From assembly GCF_000974985.2 (NCBI RefSeq), contig NZ_LAVA02000064.1, positions 1-64,000 of the forward strand: 64,000 nucleotides of DNA, given 5' to 3'. The position numbers and the translations under genes were made by a program. The first letter of the stretch is position 1, and every line of letters starts with the position of its first letter. The notes below the pieces were generated by a model. The model was not told the origin of the DNA, searched no databases, and was given only the letters and a program-made list of their open reading frames with translations. Below are positions 24,086 to 32,209 of this stretch, in pieces. The stretch comes from Streptomyces mangrovisoli (lineage in GTDB: Bacteria; Actinomycetota; Actinomycetes; Streptomycetales; Streptomycetaceae).

Positions 24086-25045
24086 GTGTTCGCTGCAGAA
24101 CGTCGCCAATTGATCCTCGAAATGGTGCGAGCGAACGGGGCCGTGTCGCTCCGTGAGCTCGCCCGTGTCGTCCAGACCTCCGAAGTGACCGTACGGCGGG
24201 ACGTGCGGGCACTGGAGGCAGAAGGACTCCTCGACCGCCGGCACGGCGGTGCGGTACTGCCGGGCGGTTTCACGCGGGAGTCCGGCTTTCCGCAGAAATC
24301 CCATCTCGCGACCGCCGAGAAGACGGCCATCGCCGATCTCGCCGCGGGCCTCGTCGAAGAGGGCGAGGCCATCGTGGTCGGGGCGGGGACGACCACGCAG
24401 GAGCTGGCCCGCCGGCTCGCGCGGGTGCCCGGCCTGACCGTCGTCACCAACTCCCTGCTGGTGGCGCAGGCGCTGGCCCATGCCAACCGTGTGGAGGTCG
24501 TCATGACCGGCGGCACCCTGCGCGGTTCCAACTACGCCCTGGTCGGCTCCGGTGCCGAGCAGTCCCTCCAGGGGCTGCGCGTCTCCAAGGCGTTCCTGTC
24601 CGGCAGCGGTCTGACGGCCGAGCGCGGCCTGTCGACCTCCAACATGCTGTCGGCGTCCGTGGACCGGGCGCTCGTGCAGGCCGCCTCGGAGGTCGTGGTC
24701 CTCGCGGACCACACCAAGCTCGGCACCGACACCATGTTCCAGACGGTGCCCACGGATGTGATCACCCGTCTGGTGACGGACGATCCGCCCGCCCACGACG
24801 ACCGGGCCGCCACCGAGCTCCAGGCTCTGGCCGATCAGGGGGTGCAGATCGCCGTGGCCGGGGCGACCGGGGGCCAGGGGGGTGACCAGGTCCCGGCGCG
24901 CCATCAGCGTCGGGACGTGCCGCTGCCGGGGCCGCGCCGCGGTACCGCGAACGGGCTGCGGTCGGCCGCGGTGCTGGGTGCGGAGGGGGCGGGCGGCGCC
25001 GAGCGGGCGGAACGGGCTCGGGTCGCCGACCTGCGGCGGCGCTAG
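24086..25045 (+). CDS. DeoR/GlpR-family transcriptional regulator
   Basis: 319-residue DeoR-type repressor: N-terminal HTH (residues 1-57; RRQLILEMVRANGAVSLREL, EVTVRRDVRALE) and a sugar-phosphate isomerase-like effector domain (about 75-230; GTTTQELARR, NSLLVAQAL, ADHTKLG). Unlike most DeoR proteins of about 255 residues, it has a basic, low-complexity C-terminal tail of about 60 residues. The GTG start is preceded by TACTGT at 7 nt with TGAAAC upstream, suggesting leaderless transcription. The effector is probably a sugar or nucleoside phosphate; targets are unknown. Confidence 0.85.
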   Translation: MFAAERRQLILEMVRANGAVSLRELARVVQTSEVTVRRDVRALEAEGLLDRRHGGAVLPGGFTRESGFPQKSHLATAEKTAIADLAAGLVEEGEAIVVGAGTTTQELARRLARVPGLTVVTNSLLVAQALAHANRVEVVMTGGTLRGSNYALVGSGAEQSLQGLRVSKAFLSGSGLTAERGLSTSNMLSASVDRALVQAASEVVVLADHTKLGTDTMFQTVPTDVITRLVTDDPPAHDDRAATELQALADQGVQIAVAGATGGQGGDQVPARHQRRDVPLPGPRRGTANGLRSAAVLGAEGAGGAERAERARVADLRRR

Positions 25046-25139
25046 GCGCCGGCCTCGCCCCGGGGCGGGGTTTCCGCGCAGGGGTGCCCCCCGGGGCGCG
25101 GTGTATCGGTTGCGCGGTGCGCCGTGTCCCTGTCCGGTG

Positions 25140-25435
25140 CGGGCCGGTGGGGGCTGATCGCGCAGTTCCCCGCGCCCCCAGGAATGCGGGGTTGCGCTGA
25201 AGGCGTGCCTGGTGGGCGGGGGTGTCCGAGCGCGCAGTTCCCCGCGCCCCTGGGGAGGGTGCGTCTGCGGGTTCGTCGTGGCTGGTCGCGCAGTTCCCCG
25301 CGCCCCTTGGGGGACTGGGGGCCCGCCGACCTGGGGGCGCGGGGAACTGCGCAGTCGACACCACCGCCCACCAGGCGGCCCCTGCGCGTGACCCCGCGAT
25401 CTTGGGGGCGCGGGGAACTGCGCGACTAGCCACGA
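25140..25435. repeat. Intergenic inverted-repeat cluster 3
   Basis: Three left arms and two right arms of the GCGCAGTTCCCCGCGCCCC element between the convergent deoR and accA2 genes. The 25046-25525 gap contains no credible gene; short frames are repeat-derived. Confidence 0.8.
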
Positions 25436-25471
25436 CGGACCCGCGCGTGTAGAAGGCGTCGCGGTAGCGGA

Positions 25472-25509
25472 AACGCCCGGCCTGTCCGCTGAGGCGGGGG
25501 CCGGGCGTT
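25472..25509. terminator. accA2 hairpin terminator
   Basis: AACGCCCGGCC (25472-25482) pairs with its complement at 25499-25509, 17 bp after the accA2 stop. Confidence 0.75.
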
Positions 25510-25525
25510 CCGGGGTGCGGGTGGG

Positions 25526-27298
25526 TCAGTCCTTGATCTCGCAGATCGGGGCGCCCGACGTGACGGACGCGCCGACCTCCGCCGCGAGGCCCTTGATGAC
25601 GCCCGCGCGGTGCGCGTTCAGCGGCTGCTCCATCTTCATGGCCTCCAGGACGACGATCAGGTCGCCCTCCTTGACCTCCTGGCCCTCCTCGACCGCCACC
25701 TTCACGATGGTGCCCTGCATCGGGGAGGCGAGGGTGTCGCCGGAGGCCACCGGACCCGACTTCTTGGCCGCGCGGCGCTTGGGCTTGGCGCCCGCCGCGA
25801 GACCCGTACGGGCCAGGGTCATGCCGAGCGACGCCGGCAGGGAGACCTCCAGGCGCTTGCCGCCGACCTCGACGACGACCGTCTCGCGACCCGACTCCTC
25901 GTCCGCCTCGGCGTCGGCCGGAGCGGCGAAGGGCTTGATCTCGTTGACGAACTCGGTCTCGATCCAGCGGGTGTGGACGGAGAAGGGGTCCGTGGAGCCG
26001 GTCAGCTCCGGGGCGAACGCGGCGTCGCGCACCACCACGCGGTGGAACGGGATCGCCGTCGCCATGCCCTCCACCTGGAACTCGTCCAGCGCGCGGGCGG
26101 CGCGCTCCAGCGCCTCCTTGCGGGTGCGGCCGGTGACGATCAGCTTGGCGAGCAGGGAGTCCCACGCCGGGCCGATGACCGAGCCGGACTCCACACCCGC
26201 GTCCAGCCGCACGCCCGGACCGGACGGGGCCTCGAAGCGGGTGACCGTGCCGGGCGCCGGCAGGAAGCCGCGGCCCGGGTCCTCGCCGTTGATACGGAAC
26301 TCGAACGAGTGACCCCGCAGCTCCGGGTCGCCGTAGCCGAGCTCCTCGCCGTCGGCGATGCGGAACATCTCGCGCACCAGGTCGATGCCCGCGACCTCCT
26401 CGGTCACCGGGTGCTCCACCTGGAGACGGGTGTTGACCTCCAGGAAGGAGATCGTGCCGTCCTGGCCGACGAGGAACTCGCAGGTGCCCGCGCCCTCGTA
26501 GCTGGCCTCCTTCAGGATGGCCTTGGAGGCGCGGTACAGCTCGGCGACCTGCTCCTCGGAGAGGAACGGCGCCGGGGCCTCCTCGACCAGCTTCTGGTGG
26601 CGGCGCTGGAGCGAGCAGTCACGGGTGGAGACGACGACCACGTTGCCGTGCTTGTCGGCCAGGCACTGGGTCTCCACGTGGCGCGGCCGGTCCAGGTAGC
26701 GCTCGACGAAGCACTCGCCGCGGCCGAAGGCGGCGACCGCCTCGCGCACCGCGGACTCGTACAGCTCCGGAACCTCTTCCAGGGTCCGGGCGACCTTCAG
26801 ACCGCGGCCGCCACCGCCGAACGCGGCCTTGATCGCGATCGGCAGGCCGTGCTCCTCGGCGAACGCGACGACCTCGTCGGCGCCGGACACCGGGTCGGGC
26901 GTGCCGGCCACCAGCGGCGCGCCGGCACGCTGGGCGATGTGACGGGCCGCCACCTTGTCGCCCAGGTCCCGGATGGCCTGCGGCGGCGGGCCGATCCAGA
27001 TCAGGTCGGCGTCCAGCACCGCCTGCGCGAACTCGGCGTTCTCCGAGAGAAAGCCGTAGCCCGGGTGGATGGCGTCCGCACCGGATTCCCGCGCGGCCTT
27101 CAGGACCTTCTCGATGTCCAGATAACTGGTCGCCGGAGTGTCACCGCCGAGGGCGAACGCCTCATCCGCGGCGCGGACATGCAGAGCGTCCCGGTCCGGT
27201 TCGGCGTAGACGGCCACGCTCGCGATACCGGCGTCCCGACACGCTCGGGCCACGCGGACAGCGATTTCGCCACGGTTGGCGATGAGCACCTTGCGCAC
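25526..27298 (-). CDS. accA2: Acyl-CoA carboxylase alpha subunit AccA2
   Basis: 590-residue biotin-dependent carboxylase alpha chain: an N-terminal biotin carboxylase domain (about 1-450; FLVGQDGTISFLEVNTRLQVEHP in outline, ATP loop GGGGRG) and a C-terminal biotin carrier domain with the biotinyl Lys555 in EAMKMEQP. It carboxylates biotin, which the beta chain PccB transfers to propionyl- or acetyl-CoA, supplying (methyl)malonyl-CoA for fatty acid and polyketide synthesis. Length matches the S. coelicolor 590-residue protein. GTG 27298 follows GAGGGAG. Confidence 0.93.
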   Translation of the reverse strand: MRKVLIANRGEIAVRVARACRDAGIASVAVYAEPDRDALHVRAADEAFALGGDTPATSYLDIEKVLKAARESGADAIHPGYGFLSENAEFAQAVLDADLIWIGPPPQAIRDLGDKVAARHIAQRAGAPLVAGTPDPVSGADEVVAFAEEHGLPIAIKAAFGGGGRGLKVARTLEEVPELYESAVREAVAAFGRGECFVERYLDRPRHVETQCLADKHGNVVVVSTRDCSLQRRHQKLVEEAPAPFLSEEQVAELYRASKAILKEASYEGAGTCEFLVGQDGTISFLEVNTRLQVEHPVTEEVAGIDLVREMFRIADGEELGYGDPELRGHSFEFRINGEDPGRGFLPAPGTVTRFEAPSGPGVRLDAGVESGSVIGPAWDSLLAKLIVTGRTRKEALERAARALDEFQVEGMATAIPFHRVVVRDAAFAPELTGSTDPFSVHTRWIETEFVNEIKPFAAPADAEADEESGRETVVVEVGGKRLEVSLPASLGMTLARTGLAAGAKPKRRAAKKSGPVASGDTLASPMQGTIVKVAVEEGQEVKEGDLIVVLEAMKMEQPLNAHRAGVIKGLAAEVGASVTSGAPICEIKD

Positions 27299-27660
27299 GA
27301 TTGAGGCTCCCTCCTTGAAACAAGCCGAGTTTAGGGACAGCCGACACGGCACATCGACCCGTCCTCAATGGTGAGCTTGCCCACACGGAGCGTGATTCGA
27401 GGCTCGCTCGACTCGCGAAATCCCTTGTCGCACCGCGGTACGCAGTACTCCTTCGGGAAACCCTAGCCCTCCTGTGTGGTCAAGGTCTCTGTGAGAGCGT
27501 GCTGCGCCCCACTCCGTTTCTTTGTGGAGTCCCTACGAATGGCCCAATGATTCTTTGCTCCTGACGGAACCCTTGTCCCTGGGTTTACCCGTTAGTAGCG
27601 TTCGCGATGGCTGGAACGTACTTCGGGTAACAGGCTCGGCTGGAGAGTGGGTGGGTACCG
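27299..27660. other. Divergent intergenic region, accA2/membrane gene
   Basis: 362 bp, less GC-rich than the neighbourhood, with no coding signal. It must hold the promoters of accA2 and the divergent membrane-protein gene; TAGGGT on the minus strand (about 27463) is a possible accA2 -10. I see no clear operator palindrome. Confidence 0.5.
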
Positions 27661-28275
27661 GTGGTGCGCAGACCGGTGGCGTGGATCGTGGCGGTCGTGC
27701 TCCTCGTGGAGGCGTTCACCGTCGGGGCGGTGAACTGGTTCCTCGGGACGATCGTCGACCGTCAGAACATGTCGATGGCGGGCCTCGACCCGGACAGGAT
27801 GGCGCTGGGCGCCAAGGCCGGCGGGCTGGTCTTCGGCCTGTACCTCGCGCTGTGCGGGGTCGTCGCCCTGCTCGTCGCGATCCGGGACCGGGCCCCGGCG
27901 GGCGTCGGCCGCGTACTGCTGATCAGCGTGGCGGTCGTGCACGCGCTGCTGGGCGCGTTCGCCTGGGGGCTGATCGGGTGGCGCTCGTTCCTCTACATGG
28001 TGATCGTGCTCGCGCTGATCGTGCTCCTGCTGATGACGTACGACGCCCAGGCTGAGCCCGAGACGGCCCCGGGAACCGGCGAGGCGCCCGCGGCGCCGGC
28101 CGGCGACGAGAGGCCGGAGGAGGGCGCGCCACGGGCCGAGGAGGACGCCTCCGGCGCGCCCGAGGCACCCGAGGGCGAGGAGCCCCGCGTCGAGCTGACG
28201 AAGGGCCCCGCGCCGAAGGACACCACGCCGAGCGAGGCGTACGCCGACGCCCTGGCGACGGCCGTGACGCCGTAG
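27661..28275 (+). CDS. Membrane protein with acidic tail
   Basis: 204-residue membrane protein with four hydrophobic segments (about 7-27, 55-72, 82-102 and 105-125) and a Glu/Pro/Ala-rich acidic cytoplasmic-type tail (about 130-204). It is the conserved neighbour between accA2 and maf in Streptomyces, as I recall, and has no known function. The start is one of two adjacent GTG codons at 27661, with GGAGAG about 20 nt upstream being weakly placed; the start is moderately uncertain. Confidence 0.7.
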   Translation: MVRRPVAWIVAVVLLVEAFTVGAVNWFLGTIVDRQNMSMAGLDPDRMALGAKAGGLVFGLYLALCGVVALLVAIRDRAPAGVGRVLLISVAVVHALLGAFAWGLIGWRSFLYMVIVLALIVLLLMTYDAQAEPETAPGTGEAPAAPAGDERPEEGAPRAEEDASGAPEAPEGEEPRVELTKGPAPKDTTPSEAYADALATAVTP

Positions 28276-28310
28276 CGCCGAAGAGGGGGAGGCGGGGCGG
28301 TCGCGCGGGC

Positions 28311-28931
28311 TCAGTCCGTCGGGGTCGCCCACAACTCCGTGATGCCGACGTGCAGTTCCGCGAGCAGGCGGCGGATCAGGGGCAGGCTGATGCCGATCAC
28401 GTTGCCGTGGTCGCCGTCGATGCCGTCGATGAACGGGGCCGACCTGCCGTCCAGCGTGAACGCCCCGGCCACGTGCAGGGGTTCGCCCGAGGCGACGTAG
28501 CGGGCGATCTCGTCGTCGGTCGGCTCGCCGAAACGGACCACGGTCGAGGCGACGGCCGAGGTGTGCCGGCCGCTCGCGGTGTCCCACACGCAGTGCCCGG
28601 TCTGGAGCGTGCCCGCCCGGCCGCGCATCGCCTTCCAGCGGGCGGTGGCCTCCTCCGCGTCCGCGGGCTTGCCGAGCGCCTGGCCGTCCAGGTCGAGCAC
28701 CGAGTCGCAGCCGATCACCAGGGCGCCCATGACGTCGGGCCGCGCGGCCACGACGGAGGCCTTCGCCTCGGCCAGGGCGAGCGCCAGTTCGGCGGGTGAC
28801 GGGGCGCTCACCGCGTCCTCGTCGACACCGCTGACGACGACCTCGGGAGCGAGGCCGGCCTGCCGCAGCAGCTGGAGCCGGGCCGGGGACTGGGAGGCGA
28901 GCACGAGACGCCTGCGCGGGGTGTCGGTCAT
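28311..28931 (-). CDS. maf: Maf-type nucleotide pyrophosphatase
   Basis: 206-residue Maf/YceF protein hydrolysing non-canonical or dTTP/UTP nucleotides to monophosphates. It has the LASQSPARLQLLRQ opening loop (SxSPRR-like), the catalytic GCDSVLDLDG and the GHCVWDTASGR and GEPLHVAGAFTLDG segments. TAGGCT lies exactly 6 nt upstream of the ATG at 28931, so a leaderless transcript is likely. It runs in the same direction as the small membrane gene, pccE and pccB upstream. Confidence 0.9.
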   Translation of the reverse strand: MTDTPRRRLVLASQSPARLQLLRQAGLAPEVVVSGVDEDAVSAPSPAELALALAEAKASVVAARPDVMGALVIGCDSVLDLDGQALGKPADAEEATARWKAMRGRAGTLQTGHCVWDTASGRHTSAVASTVVRFGEPTDDEIARYVASGEPLHVAGAFTLDGRSAPFIDGIDGDHGNVIGISLPLIRRLLAELHVGITELWATPTD

Positions 28932-28984
28932 ACGGCCAGCCTAGGGCCTGTCCCGGCCCCGGAGCCGGGCCCCCGCGCGGGTGT

Positions 28985-29030
28985 TCACAGCAGTCGGGGA
29001 GTCACAGCAGCCGGGGAGTCACAGCAGTCC
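28985..29030. repeat. 17-bp tandem repeat at small-gene 3' end
   Basis: About 2.6 copies of TCACAGCAGYCGGGGAG. The stop codon of the 42-43-residue membrane protein (complement TCA at 29019-29021) lies in the last copy; the others follow it on the minus strand. Confidence 0.7.
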
Positions 29031-29150
29031 GAGGACGATCAGCGCCAGCACCATGGCCACCGCCATGAGAACGCCCAGTCTGCGCAACATCTCCTGCATG
29101 TCGCGCAGTTCCTTCGGGGGCTCGTTCTCGGGGTCGGACCACAGCATCAC
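29019..29150 (-). CDS. Tiny membrane protein, 42-43 residues
   Basis: Short frame beginning VMLWSDPENEPPKELRDMQE, followed by a single membrane helix MLRRLGVLMAVAMVLALIVLGLL. A GGAG precedes the GTG/ATG pair (29150 or 29147) closely. It lies between maf and pccE in the same orientation. I recall a similar tiny conserved gene here in other Streptomyces; function unknown. Its stop lies in a 17-bp tandem duplication. Confidence 0.65.
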   Translation of the reverse strand: MMLWSDPENEPPKELRDMQEMLRRLGVLMAVAMVLALIVLGLL

Positions 29151-29261
29151 TCCAGCCTGCGACGGGCCGGGGGCCGGGCGCCTGAGTACACGTACTCAAC
29201 TCGGCGCCCGGCGCTCGGCGGGGCGCGGACCCGACCGTCCGCGCCCCACGAGCAGGGCGGC

Positions 29262-29471
29262 TCAGCCCGGCCAGAAGGTGCGGGCCCAGGACGCCGGGCC
29301 CGGCTGCGGGAGCCGGTGCGCCGCGATGCGCGACGGGTCGGCCCACGCGTCCCGGCCCCGCGGGGCCGGCTCGGGCGCCGCGGCGGCCGCCGCGGCGCGG
29401 GCCCTGACCACCGCCAGAGCGGCGGCCAGCTCCTCCGGGGTCGGGTTGCCCCGTACGACCTTGATCGTCAT
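29262..29471 (-). CDS. pccE: Acyl-CoA carboxylase epsilon subunit
   Basis: 69-residue epsilon subunit of actinobacterial acyl-CoA carboxylase, with the family opening MTIKVVRGNPTPEELAALLAV-like helix (residues 1-22) and a C-terminal W-x-x-P pattern ending in WARTFWPG. Epsilon subunits bind and stimulate the alpha-beta complex. It lies 16 bp downstream of pccB in the same operon, as in S. coelicolor. Confidence 0.88.
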   Translation of the reverse strand: MTIKVVRGNPTPEELAAALAVVRARAAAAAAAPEPAPRGRDAWADPSRIAAHRLPQPGPASWARTFWPG

Positions 29472-29487
29472 GTCGGCTCCCAGCGGC

Positions 29488-31083
29488 CTAGAGGGGGATG
29501 TTGCCGTGCTTCTTCGGAGGCAGGGATTCCCGCTTGGTACGCAGCTGACGCAGGCCCCGCACGATGTGCCGGCGGGTGTCGGACGGCAGCACGACCGCGT
29601 CGATGTAGCCGCGCTCGGCCGCCACGTACGGGTTGAGGAGGGTGTCCTCGTACTCCCGGATCAGCCGCGCGCGCACCGCCTCGACGTCCTCGCCGGTGGC
29701 CTCCGCCTCGGCGAGGGTGCGCCGGTGCAGGATGTTGACCGCGCCCTGCGCGCCCATCACCGCGATCTGCGCCGTCGGCCAGGCCAGGTTGAGGTCCGCG
29801 CCCAGGTGCTTGGAGCCCATGACGTCGTACGCGCCGCCGAACGCCTTGCGGGTGATCACGGTGATCAGCGGGACGGTCGCCTCGGCGTAGGCGTAGATCA
29901 GCTTGGCGCCGCGGCGGATGATGCCCTCGTGCTCCTGGCCGACGCCCGGCAGGAAGCCCGGCACGTCGACGAAGGTGATCACGGGCACGTTGAACGCGTC
30001 GCAGGTCCGCACGAAGCGGGCCGCCTTCTCCGACGCGGCGATGTCCAGGCAGCCGGCGAACTGCATCGGCTGGTTGGCGACGATGCCGACCGGGCGGCCC
30101 TCCACCCGGCCGAAGCCGGTGAGGATGTTCGGCGCGAACAGCGACTGCGTCTCGAAGAACTCCGCGTCGTCCAGGACGTGTTCGATCACCGTGTGCATGT
30201 CGTACGGCTGGTTGGCGCTGTCCGGCACCAGCGTGTCCAGCTCGCGGTCCTCGTCGCTCACGGCGAGGTCCGCCTCCTCCGGGAACGCCGGGGGCTCGCT
30301 GAGGTTGTTCGACGGCAGGTACGACAGCAGCTGCTTGACGTACTCGATGGCGTCCTTCTCGTCGCCCGCCATGTGATGGGCCACGCCCGAGGCCGTGTTG
30401 TGGGTGCGGGCGCCGCCCAGCTCCTCGAAGCCGACGTCCTCGCCGGTCACCGTCTTGATGACGTCGGGGCCGGTGATGAACATGTGCGAGGTCTGGTCGA
30501 CCATGACCGTGAAGTCGGTGATGGCGGGCGAGTACACCGCGCCGCCCGCGCACGGCCCGACCACCAGCGAGATCTGCGGGATCACGCCGGAGGCATGGGT
30601 GTTGCGGCGGAAGATCTCGCCGTACGCCCCCAGCGAGGCGACGCCCTCCTGGATGCGCGCGCCGCCGGAGTCGTTGATGCCGATGACCGGACAGCCCGTC
30701 TTCAGGGCGAAGTCCATCACCTTGACGATCTTCTGGCCGTAGACCTCGCCCAGGGCGCCGCCGAAGACGGTGAAGTCCTGCGAGAACACCGCGACCGGGC
30801 GGCCGTCGACCGTGCCGTAGCCGGTGACGACACCGTCGCCGTACGGACGGTTGTGCTCCAGACCGAAGTTGGTGGAGCGATGGCGCGCGAACTCGTCCAG
30901 TTCGACGAACGAGTCCTCGTCGAGGAGCAGTTCGATCCGCTCACGGGCCGTCAGCTTGCCCTTGGCGTGCTGCTTCTCTACGGCGCGCTCCGAACCGGCG
31001 TGTGTCGCTTCCTGGACACGGCGCTGGAGATCCGCGAGTTTCCCCGCGGTGGTGTGAATGTCGATCTCTTCCGGCTCGGACAT
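29488..31083 (-). CDS. pccB: Propionyl-CoA carboxylase beta subunit
   Basis: 531-residue carboxyltransferase subunit transferring the carboxyl group from biotinyl-AccA2 to propionyl-CoA (methylmalonyl-CoA). N-lobe and C-lobe crotonase-like folds are visible: AVFSQDFTVFGGALGEVYGQKI, INDSGGARIQEGVASLGAYG, GPCAGGAVYSPA with the oxyanion Gly-Gly, and AVMGAQGAVNIL near the C-terminus. It forms a hexameric core with AccA2 and PccE. It is divergent from biotin ligase, the enzyme that biotinylates AccA2, which makes functional sense. Confidence 0.93.
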   Translation of the reverse strand: MSEPEEIDIHTTAGKLADLQRRVQEATHAGSERAVEKQHAKGKLTARERIELLLDEDSFVELDEFARHRSTNFGLEHNRPYGDGVVTGYGTVDGRPVAVFSQDFTVFGGALGEVYGQKIVKVMDFALKTGCPVIGINDSGGARIQEGVASLGAYGEIFRRNTHASGVIPQISLVVGPCAGGAVYSPAITDFTVMVDQTSHMFITGPDVIKTVTGEDVGFEELGGARTHNTASGVAHHMAGDEKDAIEYVKQLLSYLPSNNLSEPPAFPEEADLAVSDEDRELDTLVPDSANQPYDMHTVIEHVLDDAEFFETQSLFAPNILTGFGRVEGRPVGIVANQPMQFAGCLDIAASEKAARFVRTCDAFNVPVITFVDVPGFLPGVGQEHEGIIRRGAKLIYAYAEATVPLITVITRKAFGGAYDVMGSKHLGADLNLAWPTAQIAVMGAQGAVNILHRRTLAEAEATGEDVEAVRARLIREYEDTLLNPYVAAERGYIDAVVLPSDTRRHIVRGLRQLRTKRESLPPKKHGNIPL

Positions 31084-31180
31084 CGGGATACGGCTCCCTG
31101 CCTGCTCAAAAGGGGGGACGGTTACTCATCCGTAGAGTAGTGGGGGGCCTACCGATCGGCAGTGCGGCGTTTACCACACC

Positions 31181-31186
31181 TAGGGT
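31181..31186 (+). promoter_or_regulatory. birA -10 element, leaderless
   Basis: TAGGGT ends 7 nt before the biotin ligase ATG; no Shine-Dalgarno sequence lies between. Confidence 0.5.
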
Positions 31187-31193
31187 GGCTTGC

Positions 31194-32057
31194 ATGACAC
31201 GGCAAGATGCATCAGACGACAACGGCCGGTGGTCCGATCTCGGCCGGCCGCCCCTGAACGCGAGCGCCCTGCGCCGGGCCCTGGTGCGCGAGGGCGGGCT
31301 GTGGTCCGAGGTGGAGTTGGTGGCGCGCACCGGCTCCACCAACAGTGACCTGGCCGCGCGGGCCGCCAAGGGCGACGTCCCCGAGGGGTACGTCCTCGTC
31401 GCCGAGGAGCAGACCGCCGGGCGCGGCCGCCTGGACCGGCAGTGGACCGCTCCGGCCCGCTCCGGGCTGTTCTTCTCCGTGCTGCTGCGGCCCGCCGAGG
31501 TGCCGGTGGCCCGCTGGGGCTGGCTGCCGCTGCTCACCGGGGTCGCGGTCGCCACCGGCCTGTCCCGCGCGGCCGGTGTGGACACGGCACTCAAGTGGCC
31601 CAACGACCTGCTGGTCACCGTGGCCGGTGAGGAGCGCAAGACGGGCGGCATCCTCGCCGAGCGGGCCGGGGACGACGGGGTGGTCGTCGGCGTCGGCGTC
31701 AACGTCAGCCTGCGCGCCGACGAACTGCCCGTGCCGCAGGCCGGATCGCTGGCGCTGGCCGGGGCCGCGGGCACCGACCGCGACCCGCTGCTGCGCGCGG
31801 TGCTGCGCTCGCTGGAGGACTGGTACGGGCGCTGGCGGGAGGCCGGCGGAGACCCGGCCTCCAGCGGACTCCAGGAGACATACGCCGCCGGGTGCGCGAC
31901 GCTGGGACGGGTCGTGCGCGCCGAGCTGCCCGGGGACCGGTCGGTCACCGGGGAGGCGGTCGCGGTCGACGGAGACGGACGGCTGGTGCTGGCGACGGCG
32001 GAAGGGGTGCGGGAGCCGGTGGGAGCGGGGGACATCGTGCACCTGCGGCCCGCCTGA
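31194..32057 (+). CDS. birA: Biotin--[acetyl-CoA-carboxylase] ligase
   Basis: 287-residue monofunctional biotin protein ligase attaching biotin to the carrier-domain Lys of AccA2. The adenylate-forming loop GRGRLDRQW, TGSTNSDL and KWPNDLLV are all present; there is no N-terminal HTH, so it is a class I ligase and not a DNA-binding repressor. ATG 31194 is supported by the TAGGGT element 7 nt upstream. Its last codons are part of a 45-bp-period duplication that continues past the stop. Confidence 0.92.
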   Translation: MTRQDASDDNGRWSDLGRPPLNASALRRALVREGGLWSEVELVARTGSTNSDLAARAAKGDVPEGYVLVAEEQTAGRGRLDRQWTAPARSGLFFSVLLRPAEVPVARWGWLPLLTGVAVATGLSRAAGVDTALKWPNDLLVTVAGEERKTGGILAERAGDDGVVVGVGVNVSLRADELPVPQAGSLALAGAAGTDRDPLLRAVLRSLEDWYGRWREAGGDPASSGLQETYAAGCATLGRVVRAELPGDRSVTGEAVAVDGDGRLVLATAEGVREPVGAGDIVHLRPA

Positions 32058-32108
32058 CCGTGGCCGACCCGAGCGGCTCGTCTCCCGAGGCGGCCCGCCT
32101 GACCGTGG
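32045..32108. repeat. Duplication across birA stop
   Basis: GCGGCCCGCCTGACCGTGG occurs at 32045-32063, including the birA TGA, and again at 32090-32108; CCTGACCGTGGC recurs at 32178-32189. Confidence 0.75.
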
Positions 32109-32209
32109 GCCGAAGCGGCTGGTCCCACGAAGGAGTGAGCTGGCCCACAGCTGCCGTAGAGTTGGGGCCGGTCGATACCTGACCGTGGCAGATCGGAAGG
32201 GCAGCAGGC

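Noticed and set aside
24086..25045. The DeoR gene as repressor of the CTACGCGCGTAG regulon
   Set aside because: DeoR sites are usually longer or of different structure, the palindrome is absent from its own promoter, and nothing in the sequence ties them; left unassigned.
27522..28055. Alternative plus-strand frame beginning at 27522
   Set aside because: It crosses the intergenic region and overlaps the real membrane protein gene in another frame with Arg/Gly-rich translation.
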